Below, piece after piece: positions 54,681 through 62,978 of a stretch of 64,000 nucleotides of DNA (the first letter of the stretch is position 1; each line of letters begins with the position of its first letter). Origin of the DNA: Ktedonospora formicarum. GTDB lineage: Bacteria > Chloroflexota > Ktedonobacteria > Ktedonobacterales > Ktedonobacteraceae. The stretch covers positions 434,001 through 498,000 of the forward strand of contig NZ_BNJF01000004.1 of the NCBI RefSeq assembly GCF_016587355.1, read 5' to 3'. The notes below the pieces were generated by a model that saw only the letters and a program-made list of their open reading frames with translations, made no database searches and was not told the DNA's origin. The translations under genes and the position numbers were made by a program.

Positions 54681-55748
54681 TCAGGCAAGTAGTATTCGGT
54701 CCCACTGAACAGCTGCACGCTGGAGCACTTCTCCTCTAGACTTACTTTGGTCTTGCGCTCCATGCATTGAAGCAACCGGAATATGTGCATGAACAACGAG
54801 TAGAGGAGATCGTGCTGCATCGAGAACGTGTTCGGTAATACTCCCATAGTGCAAACGTTGCAGCCCAGTTCGCCCATGGGTCGTCATGGCAAAAATGTCA
54901 TTTCCTGCCTGACCACATTCATCTTTTCGGGACGTACCAATATCAACAATCCTTTGCCAGATCTCATTTGCTCGCCGATAGGTCGAAAATGAGGAGGTAA
55001 CAGAAAGCGCATAGGTCGCCAGATCACCAGTACGGAAGCGTTCTTCGACAGAAGCAAGATACGCTGCGGCCTTGGCTCGCGCGAGCGCGTCATGTTGAAC
55101 ATGACGCTCCGCATCCTCCTTATCATGGAGGATGCTTTGCCCAATGACACAGAGCAGATGCACTCGCCCCTGTTGAGGACTCGCAAGAGCAACAGCGAGT
55201 TGTGTTGCTGGTACAAGTGCCTCCTCAGCAAAAGAAGACCCATCGAGTGTTACGACGAGACGAGGAGCAGGCACCTGTCTCTCAGCTTGTAGCATCACAG
55301 TAGATGCACCATCACGGATCACAAGCACTGGAACAATGCTATGACGAGCCACATGCTGCGCCACGCTGCCGAAGAAAAAACGTGCAACTCTTGTATAGCC
55401 GTGACTGCGCATAACAACGAGATCTATAAGCTGCTCTCGCGCCACATGGACAATCACCTCTCCTGGAATACCAATCTTCGCGTCGAGCATTATGGGAATG
55501 TCTTCCAGATGTGTCTTGGCAACGATATGTTCCAGATATGCCTGAGCACCTTCAAGAAAGGATCGCCGAATTTGTTCAGCCATATAGCCAGGAACACTGG
55601 GATAGAGACTTATATAGACACGCTCTGAAGGGATGACACGCAGCAGAAGCAAAGATGCGCCTGTCGAACGAGCCAGTTGGGCTGCTAGAGGAAGTGCTTC
55701 TTCAGCGCGTTCAGAGCCATCAAGTGGGACAAGAATATGATGAAACAT
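54681..55748 (-). CDS. Universal stress protein, tandem USP domains
   Basis: 355 residues from ATG 55748 (AAAGGAA ~9 nt upstream). Domain 1: FHHILVPLDGSERAEEALPL ... HGYTRVARFFFGSVAQHVA, where Arg replaces the second ATP-loop glycine. Domain 2: RLVVTLDGSSFAEEALVPAT ... HGRTGLQRLHYGSITEHVL, intact. The C-terminal ~35 residues extend beyond the domain. Downstream of the flavin oxidoreductase gene (110 bp), so the two may be one transcription unit. No four-box site found. Confidence 0.88.
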   Translation of the reverse strand: MFHHILVPLDGSERAEEALPLAAQLARSTGASLLLLRVIPSERVYISLYPSVPGYMAEQIRRSFLEGAQAYLEHIVAKTHLEDIPIMLDAKIGIPGEVIVHVAREQLIDLVVMRSHGYTRVARFFFGSVAQHVARHSIVPVLVIRDGASTVMLQAERQVPAPRLVVTLDGSSFAEEALVPATQLAVALASPQQGRVHLLCVIGQSILHDKEDAERHVQHDALARAKAAAYLASVEERFRTGDLATYALSVTSSFSTYRRANEIWQRIVDIGTSRKDECGQAGNDIFAMTTHGRTGLQRLHYGSITEHVLDAARSPLLVVHAHIPVASMHGAQDQSKSRGEVLQRAAVQWDRILLA

Positions 55749-55858
55749 AGATGTGTTCCTTTCTCGACACGGGACATCACTCAATCAGCGTGCCGCATCT
55801 ACCGAAGAAAGACAATGGTCCGTTTCGCTGCTTCCAGGACGGTGCCACTGCGACAACA

Positions 55859-56971
55859 TTACACGTCACTCGCCGTCCCATGAAGAGCGCGAAGTCCTGC
55901 TCTTTCAGCTTGTTGCCGTAAGTATGTATGGATTCGATATGCGACCTCTCTCCCCTGCACAAGAGCTTCGTGTAGCGATGTCATATTCGACACCACATCG
56001 CCTGCGGCAAAAACATTTGGCAGAAAGGTCATATATGCGCCTACAAGCTGAAGCTCTGGGCCATAGGAACCCGAGGTAATGAATGTAGAAGGAAGGAAAG
56101 ACATGTCGGGAATCTCATCAATTGCTACCACAACGGCATCTGCAGGATAGAGACAACCACATCCAGGAACAAAGGTGAGATGGCGTTCTTGTGGGGGTGA
56201 AGCCCATCGTATCTGTCGACAACGCACGCCACATACATACATATCCTCAGTCCCAAGAAAGCTGATTGGCATTGTAAAAGGATGAAGATAGAGAGCTCCT
56301 TTTCGTAAAGAGGACACGCGTTCCCATACCTGAAGAGGAAGATCCGACAAGGAACCTGGAAAGAAGATGCGAACTGTGCGTGCCCCAGCCTCCAGAGCCA
56401 CAAAGGCAGCGTCAAAGGTCGTTCGACTCCCGCCGAGGATAGTCACATTGCCCTGGAGCGCCTTTGGGGAGACAGGTTCCTGCGCGCACAGCACATCGTG
56501 TGCGGAGAATATTCCTTTCAATGCGTTCTCGCCACGGATACCGCCACTGAGGCTGTGTTGCGCGCCAATGGCCAGTAAGATAGCATCATACCTCGCGACA
56601 ATCGCCTCAAACGCGTCCTCATTCGCAACTTTCGCTCGCAAACGAACCTCAATACCGGGCCGAAGCAGCAGCTCCACCAAGTGTTTGCTTGCCTCTGAAG
56701 GGAAGCCAAATGAAGGAGTTGCCACAGTCAACATACCTCCTACTTCAGAACGAGCCTCGAAAAGCGTCACATGGCGGTAGCCCAATTGGGAAAGAATATT
56801 TGCCGCGTTGAGCCCGACTGGTCCTGAGCCAATGATGGCAACGTGCTCTTCATACATGCCGCACATCTCATGAAGGTGAGGAATGAACACTGCTTGGTCA
56901 AGCAAGAGATCGCTTGTCTCAAAATGAAATGGATACAACCGATCGATCTTCGTCTCTGTACCGCAAATCAT
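55859..56971 (-). CDS. FAD/NAD(P)-dependent oxidoreductase (GltD-like)
   Basis: 370 residues from ATG 56971 (AAGGGG ~8 nt upstream). FAD Rossmann site VAIIGSGPVGLNAANILSQL (residues ~43-62), VTLFEARSEVGGML, the NAD(P) half-site VTILGGSRTTFDAAFVALEA and the C-terminal FAD motif LPNVFAAGDVVSNMTSLHEA. It resembles the small-subunit/beta-like domain of glutamate synthase and related electron-bifurcating or thioredoxin-reductase-like flavoproteins. It lacks N-terminal FeS cysteines, so it is a stand-alone flavoprotein whose electron partner is unknown. Confidence 0.78.
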   Translation of the reverse strand: MICGTETKIDRLYPFHFETSDLLLDQAVFIPHLHEMCGMYEEHVAIIGSGPVGLNAANILSQLGYRHVTLFEARSEVGGMLTVATPSFGFPSEASKHLVELLLRPGIEVRLRAKVANEDAFEAIVARYDAILLAIGAQHSLSGGIRGENALKGIFSAHDVLCAQEPVSPKALQGNVTILGGSRTTFDAAFVALEAGARTVRIFFPGSLSDLPLQVWERVSSLRKGALYLHPFTMPISFLGTEDMYVCGVRCRQIRWASPPQERHLTFVPGCGCLYPADAVVVAIDEIPDMSFLPSTFITSGSYGPELQLVGAYMTFLPNVFAAGDVVSNMTSLHEALVQGREVAYRIHTYLRQQAERAGLRALHGTASDV

Positions 56972-57409
56972 ACCATAGCCCCTTTTCAGTCAACACATCT
57001 CCAGCACTTCTAGGCATGTTGTTTATCTTTATTCTTACCGATCATCACGCCCGTAAACGGTTTAGCAAATGAGATGTGTGGATGGCTTATGAATACTACT
57101 CACTACATTCAACTATAGAACACAGCCCACACGTCATCTTCACAAAAACTAGGCCTCGTCTCACAGTAAGATCACAACACCACCTCCCTGGAAGCATCAT
57201 CCCCAATGGGTGCAAGTAAACATGTGATAAGGACTTGTTGTATATTTTTCGCAGCAATGCACCAGCACAAGAGCATATTCCCGCCACACATGACATCCCC
57301 GAACTGAGCGGGCTCCTCAGCCATCTTCCTCAAGGATATTAGCCCTGGTATAACTCTCTATCTATCTTGAGAAACCCCACCTTTAAGCGTGAAGAGTCGT
57401 CACCAGATT
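56972..57409. other. Gene-free stretch
   Basis: 438 bp upstream of the minus-strand oxidoreductase. No gene, hairpin or correctly spaced boxes towards the oxidoreductase were found. A short minus-strand frame at 57096-57296 lacks a ribosome site. Confidence 0.4.
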
Positions 57410-57475
57410 CTGTGATATTCTCGTGATGCATCAAATCCCTTTTGTGATGAGATTGCAAGATAAAAGAAGTATGTT
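57410..57475 (+). promoter_or_regulatory. Four-box TTGTGA promoter, site D (no known gene)
   Basis: Boxes at 57410 (CTGTGA), 57421 (TCGTGA), 57442 (TTGTGA) and 57453 (TTGCAA), then 11 nt and -10 TATGTT at 57470-57475. The spacing matches the other six sites exactly, yet no protein gene of normal size follows before the terminator at 57732. Confidence 0.65.
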
Positions 57476-57481
57476 AGAGAG

Positions 57482-57774
57482 AGAAAGAAAAAGGAAGAAG
57501 TCTTGAAAGGAGTGATGCTTTTGTTCAGGGAGTGTAACAACCAGCGGATAGTAAACAGGATGATATTCTTTTGTGAGAGTCAACCCTATGACCTCTAACG
57601 AGCAGGGCTGAATGAAACAGCGTTCTTTGTACAATCCGAGGTTTCGCTATTCTCAGTCACACTCCTGACACTTTCTAAAAAATGATCGCGAGATAGATGA
57701 TAGAGCGACAACACAACAAAATAGGAAGGACCAAGACAGAGCGTTCTGGCAAAAGTGCAGAACGCCCTGTCTTG
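57482..57774 (+). other. Predicted ~290-nt transcript, small RNA or micropeptide
   Basis: Bounded by site D upstream and the hairpin 57732-57774 downstream. The only open frame with a ribosome-like sequence is 57515-57598 (27 codons, MLLFRECNNQRIVNRMIFFC), with AGGAG only 2 nt before its ATG, so a peptide is doubtful. A regulatory RNA co-induced with the stress genes is the alternative. Inference only. Confidence 0.4.
57732..57774 (+). terminator. Hairpin terminator between site D transcript and USP promoter
   Basis: 16-bp arms 57732-57747 and 57759-57774 with 15 matches, followed by TTTCTC. It separates the site D transcript from site E just downstream. Confidence 0.7.
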
Positions 57775-57794
57775 TTTCTCATGAGAAGAATAGC

Positions 57795-57860
57795 TTGTGA
57801 AGGTTTTGTGAAATAGGGCTAGTGATTCGTTACTGCGCTGTGATTTAAGATATGTATATT
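57795..57860 (+). promoter_or_regulatory. Four-box TTGTGA promoter, site E (USP)
   Basis: Boxes at 57795 (TTGTGA), 57806 (TTGTGA), 57827 (TCGTTA) and 57838 (CTGTGA), then 11 nt and -10 TATATT at 57855-57860. The USP ATG is 74 nt further on. Confidence 0.8.
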
Positions 57861-57934
57861 AAAAGTAATAAAATCCACCGTAGAACAAAAAGATTGATAA
57901 GAGAATGAACATATAGCAGAGGAAGAGGTGACAT

Positions 57935-58948
57935 ATGTTTCGCCACATTCTTGTTCCCCTCGATGGATCAGACATCGCGGAAAAAGCCATTCCATTTGCA
58001 ACCCATTTAGCACGCACAGCAGGAAGTGGTCTTGTGTTTGTGCGAGTGATTCATGCGCCTACACGTGATGACTCGTATGGAGCGGAGGCAGTGATTGGTC
58101 TGAATCCAACCGCCTTGGAGACGCAATTCGCTCACTCGAATCATTATCTCGAAACTATTCTCTCTACGTATAAACATGATTTGGAAGGTCTTCATGTAGA
58201 AATGGACACAGAAATAGGAGCCACAACGTCTACCATCGTGTCCGCTACCCGCTTGGAACAGGCCGATATGATCATCCTGTGCAGTCATGGTGATACGGGG
58301 TTAACACGCAGGATAGTCAGAAGTGTGTCTCAACAGCTCGTCCGTCACAGCCCTGTACCTGTCCTGGTGCTCAATGCCCACGGTATGATTCCAGAAATAA
58401 AGGAAGCTCAGCCCTGGCGAATTATCGTACCACTCGATGGATCCGCGCTCGCAGAGAGCGTTTTAGGGCCAGCTCTTCAATTTGCATCAAGCCTGGATGC
58501 TCTGGAAACCTTAGAATTGCATCTTCTGCGTATTGTCGCCCCACCTTCAATAGAGGGAAGCACACAAAACTTTCCACACCTTGATGATAAAGCGATGCAG
58601 GTCCGTGCAATGCTAGATGCGGAAGCCTATCTGCTCTCTATCACCACGCGCTTGAGAAAAGAGAATTCTGCTTTAGGCAATTTGCGTATCACAACTTCCG
58701 TTGTAAGTAGCCCAGCAATCGCGGAGACTATTGTGCACCATGCGAAGCAAGCACAGGAGATGACAGGAAATAGAGGAACAGATCTGATCGCGATGGCAAC
58801 ACATGGAAGAAGCGGTCTACTCCACATGATCATGGGTAGCGTCGCGGAACACGTCCTGAGCGCGACAACCTGTCCTGTGCTGGTCACGCACCCAGTGAAG
58901 AGCGCTGATAAAGAGCATCAAATACAGATTCTGCCCCATCTCCAATAA
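57935..58948 (+). CDS. Universal stress protein, tandem USP domains
   Basis: 337 residues; AGGAAGAGGTG precedes the ATG. Domain 1: FRHILVPLDGSDIAEKAIPF ... HGDTGLTRRIVRSVSQQLV, where Arg replaces the glycine before Ser in the ATP loop. Domain 2: RIIVPLDGSALAESVLGPAL ... HGRSGLLHMIMGSVAEHVL, intact. Single gene with its own four-box promoter and a strong terminator, so independently regulated. Probably ATP-binding and active in growth arrest or low oxygen. Confidence 0.9.
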   Translation: MFRHILVPLDGSDIAEKAIPFATHLARTAGSGLVFVRVIHAPTRDDSYGAEAVIGLNPTALETQFAHSNHYLETILSTYKHDLEGLHVEMDTEIGATTSTIVSATRLEQADMIILCSHGDTGLTRRIVRSVSQQLVRHSPVPVLVLNAHGMIPEIKEAQPWRIIVPLDGSALAESVLGPALQFASSLDALETLELHLLRIVAPPSIEGSTQNFPHLDDKAMQVRAMLDAEAYLLSITTRLRKENSALGNLRITTSVVSSPAIAETIVHHAKQAQEMTGNRGTDLIAMATHGRSGLLHMIMGSVAEHVLSATTCPVLVTHPVKSADKEHQIQILPHLQ

Positions 58949-58971
58949 TGTGCAGTAGATAGTGACATGGA

Positions 58972-59003
58972 CGTTGAGCTTGCCTTGTCAGGCAAGCTCA
59001 ACG
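58972..59003 (+). terminator. Intrinsic terminator of the USP gene
   Basis: Perfect 13-bp arms 58972-58984 and 58991-59003, 6-nt loop, 24 nt past the stop, followed by a pyrimidine-rich CTGTTTCCTCTC. Confidence 0.8.
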
Positions 59004-59025
59004 CTGTTTCCTCTCGTGGGGCTGA

Positions 59026-59334
59026 TTAGGCATCCCGCAGCAATTACTCGCCTTTGCTCTGGAGTTAGATACGTTGGAAGATACGCTCTTATGTGCGATT
59101 GGACTTTCCTGGCACTGGGACTTCGAAGGGCTGAACACGACTCCTCGCCGCTATCGGCAAATGCTTGCTCGCCTCTTCTCCACACAAGACTTTATTGAAT
59201 TTGACACAACCGAACCAAATATCATGATGGAGCCAACAAATGTTCTGTTAGTACGTATTGGCAAAAGGGTTGCTCCTCGTCAAGTAGAGAAATTCCGTCG
59301 TGTTATTCAGCGTTCCCCTGCTCTATGCATGTAG
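59026..59334 (+). pseudogene. Truncated copy of the AcuC-fused GNAT C-terminus
   Basis: 102 codons without a start, directly after a TGA: LLAFALELDTLEDTLLCAIG, LSWHWDFEGLNTTPRRYRQM, TTEPNIMMEPTNVLLVRIGK. They align throughout with the last ~100 residues of the protein at 45190-47169 (LLAFTLDMETLEEMLLCALG, LSWHWDLEGLRMSPHRYRLM, TTEPDIAMEPANVLLVRVGK). An ancient duplicate whose 5' part is lost. Confidence 0.78.
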
Positions 59335-59394
59335 GGCTTCATGATTAAAGCGCACTCAGCACCATATGGAGCCTATGATCGCTGTGCTCCAGCT

Positions 59395-59447
59395 AGCGAA
59401 CAAGGTCTCACCGCTGTGTCTAATACAGCGGTGAGACCTTGTTCGCT
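59395..59447. terminator. 23-bp perfect hairpin between convergent genes
   Basis: Arms 59395-59417 and 59425-59447, 7-nt loop, perfectly complementary. It lies between the plus-strand GNAT remnant and the minus-strand gene 59507-59839 and can act in both directions. Confidence 0.75.
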
Positions 59448-59506
59448 GAGAGATTGCCCTGGACAACTTTGCGCAAAACAATTTATTGGTTAGGACACCT
59501 TCTGCA

Positions 59507-59839
59507 CTATCCAACAGCAATTAATGTTGGTCGTGGTTGATCAATAGGCGTGCGTAGAGTCGGAGTATGTTTCTTGAGAAGGATACGGAAAGCAGGCTTG
59601 ACCGCAGAGCATTCAGGAAGGTAGATGGAACACTCCTGAGCATCCAAAACCAAGGCAGCCTTTGCCATGAGCAATGATGGTGCAAACCGTTCCAGGAATG
59701 CGATCATTTCTTCTACACCGCATCCCTCTTCCTTAACCTTGAGCGAGCCAACGATGGATTCGTTGGTATATACGCTCTGATGAGGATGCCGACTCTCAAC
59801 TGCAAGAAGACAAACCTGTAAACAATCATTGAGCGTCAT
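59507..59839 (-). CDS. Small unknown protein, local paralogue family
   Basis: 110 residues, MTLNDCLQVCLLAVESRHPH ... MIAFLERFAPSLLMAKAALV, LVLDAQECSIYLPECS, KPAFRILLKKHTPTLRTPID. Related to the gene at 41023 and the tail at 54169-54384. The shared core is a hydrophobic strand, DAQ, a second strand IYL and a Lys/Pro turn. No signal, transmembrane segment or known domain. It follows the zinc-motif gene at 59868 by 28 bp, so it is probably its operon partner under site F. Confidence 0.65.
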   Translation of the reverse strand: MTLNDCLQVCLLAVESRHPHQSVYTNESIVGSLKVKEEGCGVEEMIAFLERFAPSLLMAKAALVLDAQECSIYLPECSAVKPAFRILLKKHTPTLRTPIDQPRPTLIAVG

Positions 59840-59867
59840 CTCATACCTTCCTTACCTCAAAGATCCA

Positions 59868-60119
59868 CTAAGTAAATGCTGGTGAAGGAATATATGTAGT
59901 AGGGACAAACATCTGGATCGGTGAAGCATCAGTGATAGCACAATGAACCATTTGTGCGAATTCTTGAGCACAGGGGGCGCAGAAGTACCCACCCTGATTA
60001 TGATGTTTTCCCCCTATCACCGTCCATTGATGTTCTGCTAGCTTCCCACACCATTCGCAGTGCCGTCCTCGCGGAACCAGATCAGACACGATAGAGCATT
60101 GCAATTCATTCATCTTCAT
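59868..60119 (-). CDS. Small protein with CxxC zinc-ribbon-like motifs
   Basis: 83 residues. RHCEWCGKLAEHQW and GYFCAPCAQEFAQ supply two CxxC pairs separated by ~25 residues, with a His-rich stretch (GGKHHNQGG) between, so a zinc ribbon is likely. No further domain. First gene of a two-gene unit with the small unknown protein. Four-box site F lies ~65 bp upstream. Function unknown. Confidence 0.65.
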   Translation of the reverse strand: MKMNELQCSIVSDLVPRGRHCEWCGKLAEHQWTVIGGKHHNQGGYFCAPCAQEFAQMVHCAITDASPIQMFVPTTYIPSPAFT

Positions 60120-60184
60120 GACGAATACCTGCCCTTCTCTTCCAAATTGGATTCTTCTTGCCTTGCAATTCTGTCTCTACTTAT
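60120..60184 (-). other. Leader of the zinc-motif gene
   Basis: Sequence between the site F -10 element and the ATG at 60119; the predicted untranslated leader is ~60 nt. AGAAGGG is the candidate ribosome site. Confidence 0.4.
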
Positions 60185-60250
60185 GAAATACACCATATAA
60201 ATCACGGATAGCTCTCATCATAATTGCGTGATCTCACAAAGACATAACAG
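60185..60250 (-). promoter_or_regulatory. Four-box TTGTGA promoter, site F (zinc-motif gene pair)
   Basis: Minus strand: boxes 60250-60245 (CTGTTA), 60239-60234 (TTGTGA), 60218-60213 (ATGAGA) and 60207-60202 (CCGTGA), then 11 nt and -10 TATTTC at 60190-60185. The individual boxes are weaker than at other sites but the spacing is exact. Confidence 0.6.
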
Positions 60251-60363
60251 CATCTTGGTACAAGGTTCTCCCCTTTCTAGAAACTCGTATTCAACTGAAG
60301 CAAATATACCGAATTTGAGGGGCAAGATCACACCATTTTCCTGTTCCATCCACCCCAAAGCGC

Positions 60364-60393
60364 GCTAAGCAAAAGCTAAGCAAAAGCTAAGCC
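60364..60393. repeat. 11-bp direct repeats, 2.7 copies
   Basis: GCTAAGCAAAA at 60364 and 60375, and a partial GCTAAGCC at 60386. It lies between the end of cydB and site F. May be a protein-binding array or slippage product. Confidence 0.55.
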
Positions 60394-60454
60394 GGTTATT
60401 CACTTCCCCCATTGAAATCTTGCTTATACTAGTAATATCACCTACACGTTTACG

Positions 60455-61489
60455 CTACACTGTTTTGTGGGTATCCTGACTTGTGCTCATGCGTGAAACA
60501 CTGAGACGTTTGCGAAACACCCAATATGTCCAGATCTGATACCCAAGAACAATTGGCACAATGGTCAGCGCAATCCAACTCATCACTGTCAGGGTATAGG
60601 GACTGGAAGAAGCGGTATAAATGGTCAGATCCCAGGCGTGATTCAAGGTAGAAATCATCACCCGTGGGAAGAGACCCAGAAAGATGGTCAGCGTCGATAG
60701 GATAATGGTCAGCCCAGTCATAAAGAAAGCCCAACCGCTTCGACGATGATACACGAACCAGCCACTAGCAAGCAGTGCAGCTCCTGCCCCCAGAGGTGCT
60801 ACCCCTGGATCAATCCCTAGGCGTACAAATACGTCTGTCTCAAAGTAGCCTATGATGACAAACGCGAAGACCAGCAGCGTCGCTGGAAGCCAAAGCCGTC
60901 TGGCTGCTTCATGTGCTTTGTGCTGAAAAGGCTCTTCAATACGTAGGCTCAGAAAGATCGCTCCATGTAAGACAAACAGCCCAACAAATGCTAATCCACC
61001 AACAAGCGCATAGGGATTCAGCAGATTCCAGAAACCGCCTACATAATTCATATGTGCATCAATAGGCACGCCCTCAATGATATTGGTAATGGCGACGCCC
61101 CACAGGAAGCCCGGCAGGAGGCTACCAGCAAAGAGCATCCAGTCCCAGAAGCTGCGCCAACCTGGCCTTGTATCGCGATTACGAAACTCAATGGCGACTC
61201 CACGCACAATCAATGCAACCAGCAAGAGGAGCAGAGCTGGATAAAACCCGCTGAAGAGGGTCGCGTACCAATTCGGGAAGGCAGCAAACATCGCACCTCC
61301 CGCGGTAATCATCCATACTTCGTTACCATCCCAAAAGGGGCCGATGGCATGGATCATCACACGCCGCTCAGCTTCGTTCTTGCCAACAAACGGGAGTAAG
61401 ACGCCAACCCCAAAGTCAAATCCTTCAAGAAAGAAGAAGCCAGTAAACAAAATGGTAATCAGGATAAACCAGAGCGTATTCAGGTCCAT
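60455..61489 (-). CDS. cydB: Cytochrome bd ubiquinol/menaquinol oxidase subunit II
   Basis: 344 residues, about eight transmembrane helices. The signature GFFFLEGFDFGVGVLLPFVG opens the protein, followed by IHAIGPFWDGNEVWMITAGG and AMFAAFPNWYATLFSGFYPA, all typical CydB. It supports assembly of the heme b595/d site of CydA. The start lies 2 bp after the cydA stop, so translation is coupled. Confidence 0.93.
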   Translation of the reverse strand: MDLNTLWFILITILFTGFFFLEGFDFGVGVLLPFVGKNEAERRVMIHAIGPFWDGNEVWMITAGGAMFAAFPNWYATLFSGFYPALLLLLVALIVRGVAIEFRNRDTRPGWRSFWDWMLFAGSLLPGFLWGVAITNIIEGVPIDAHMNYVGGFWNLLNPYALVGGLAFVGLFVLHGAIFLSLRIEEPFQHKAHEAARRLWLPATLLVFAFVIIGYFETDVFVRLGIDPGVAPLGAGAALLASGWFVYHRRSGWAFFMTGLTIILSTLTIFLGLFPRVMISTLNHAWDLTIYTASSSPYTLTVMSWIALTIVPIVLGYQIWTYWVFRKRLSVSRMSTSQDTHKTV

Positions 61490-61491
61490 GA

Positions 61492-62889
61492 TTAGTATTC
61501 TCCTAACAAGAGTGCTTCGCCTGTATCGACATGCTCATCCTCAGTTTCTGTCTGCATCGGATCAGCAACACGCGCGTATTTCAACAACAGATAGCCATCT
61601 GCCATGGCAAGGGCACCATAGAGCAGGGTATATGTAACGAGGGAAAGGAGGACTGTAGGTGCGGTAACAGTAGGTGAAACTGCCTGTGCGGTTTTGAGCA
61701 GACCAAAGACAATCCATGGCTGACGTCCTATTTCGGTCATGATCCACCCTGTACTGTTCGCAAGATAGGGAAGTGTCATTGCTGGCAAGAGTAGCCAGAG
61801 AAACCAGCGCGCATGGGAGAGGCGCTTGCGAAGCACCAGAAGTAGCGCGATCAGGGAGAGGAGAATCATAACGACTCCTGCACCAACCATCACACGGAAA
61901 CTCCAGTAGGTGATGGCGACAGGGGGAACATAATCGCCTGGTCCATACTTGGCCTCATAAACAGCCTGTAAATCATTGATCCCTTGAACCTGACCACCAG
62001 CCTCATTATAGGCCAGAATACTCAACAGGTCCGGGATACGAATGGCAAAGACATCATCGCGATCTTGCTCATTGCCGATGGTGAAGATGGAAAAGGACGC
62101 CGGATCTTCACTCTTCCATAGCGCTTCCGCTGCAGCCATCTTCATAGGTTGCACCTGTACCATATGTTGAGCCTGGGTGTGCCCAACAAGTGCAACAAGG
62201 AAACTTCCTAAGAGTGCCGCGATCATCCCAAGCGAGAAAGAACGGCGAAAGAACTCATGGTTGCTCTTTTTTCTTAATAAATGGTAGGCGCTGATACCTA
62301 GCACAAAGAATGCGCCTGTGACGACACCACTGAAGAAGACATGTGGGAATTGGACACGGACATTCGGATTGGTCAGGAGCGCGAAGAAATTCGTCATCTC
62401 GGCCCGCCCGTGATGAAGTGTATAGCCCACTGGTTCCTGCATAAACGAGTTCGCAATCAGAATCCAAAGTGCAGAGATATTTGAACCAATGACAATCATC
62501 CAGGCGCAGATCAGATGCAGGCGTGGAGAGAAACGTTCCCAACCAAAATGCCAGAGGCCAATAAAGGTGGACTCCAGAAAGAACGCGAGGAGTGCTTCAA
62601 TCGCCAATGGGGCTCCAAAAATATCACCAACAAAGCGCGAGTAATCGGACCAGTTCATGCCGAATTGAAACTCTTGTAAAAGACCTGTGACAACACCCAG
62701 CGCGAAGTTGATCAGGAAGAGACGACCCCAAAATTGGGCCATCCGTTTATACATCTCATTGTGACTCATGACATAGGCAGTCTCCATGACGGCAATCAGG
62801 AGTGAGAGACCCAGAGTCAAAGGAACAAAGAAAAAGTGATAGACCGTCGTGATACCAAATTGCCAGCGAGAAAGGGCCAAAACATCCAT
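61492..62889 (-). CDS. cydA: Cytochrome bd oxidase subunit I
   Basis: 465 residues. RWQFGITTVYHFFFVPLTLG carries the heme b595 histidine region; GVVTGLLQEFQFGMNWSDYS, FGAPLAIEALLAFFLESTFI, and the quinol-binding loop with GHTQAQHMVQVQPMKMAAAE and the short Q-loop form of CydA follow. The C-terminus has STGWIMTEIGRQPWIVFG. The enzyme reduces O2 with quinol at very high affinity, typical of low-oxygen respiration and NO/peroxide tolerance. Under four-box site G; cydCD assembly genes are not in the window. Confidence 0.93.
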   Translation of the reverse strand: MDVLALSRWQFGITTVYHFFFVPLTLGLSLLIAVMETAYVMSHNEMYKRMAQFWGRLFLINFALGVVTGLLQEFQFGMNWSDYSRFVGDIFGAPLAIEALLAFFLESTFIGLWHFGWERFSPRLHLICAWMIVIGSNISALWILIANSFMQEPVGYTLHHGRAEMTNFFALLTNPNVRVQFPHVFFSGVVTGAFFVLGISAYHLLRKKSNHEFFRRSFSLGMIAALLGSFLVALVGHTQAQHMVQVQPMKMAAAEALWKSEDPASFSIFTIGNEQDRDDVFAIRIPDLLSILAYNEAGGQVQGINDLQAVYEAKYGPGDYVPPVAITYWSFRVMVGAGVVMILLSLIALLLVLRKRLSHARWFLWLLLPAMTLPYLANSTGWIMTEIGRQPWIVFGLLKTAQAVSPTVTAPTVLLSLVTYTLLYGALAMADGYLLLKYARVADPMQTETEDEHVDTGEALLLGEY

Positions 62890-62978
62890 CGTACCAACTT
62901 CCTTTCGATCAAAGCATCACCTTCTCCTGGCTCAGAGAGCAGAAATAGGTCCGCCTGATAATCAATCGTATGAAAAGA
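62890..62978 (-). other. cydAB leader
   Basis: 89 nt between the predicted -10 and the cydA ATG (62889); GAAAGGAAG near 62900 is the ribosome site. No gene. Confidence 0.4.
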
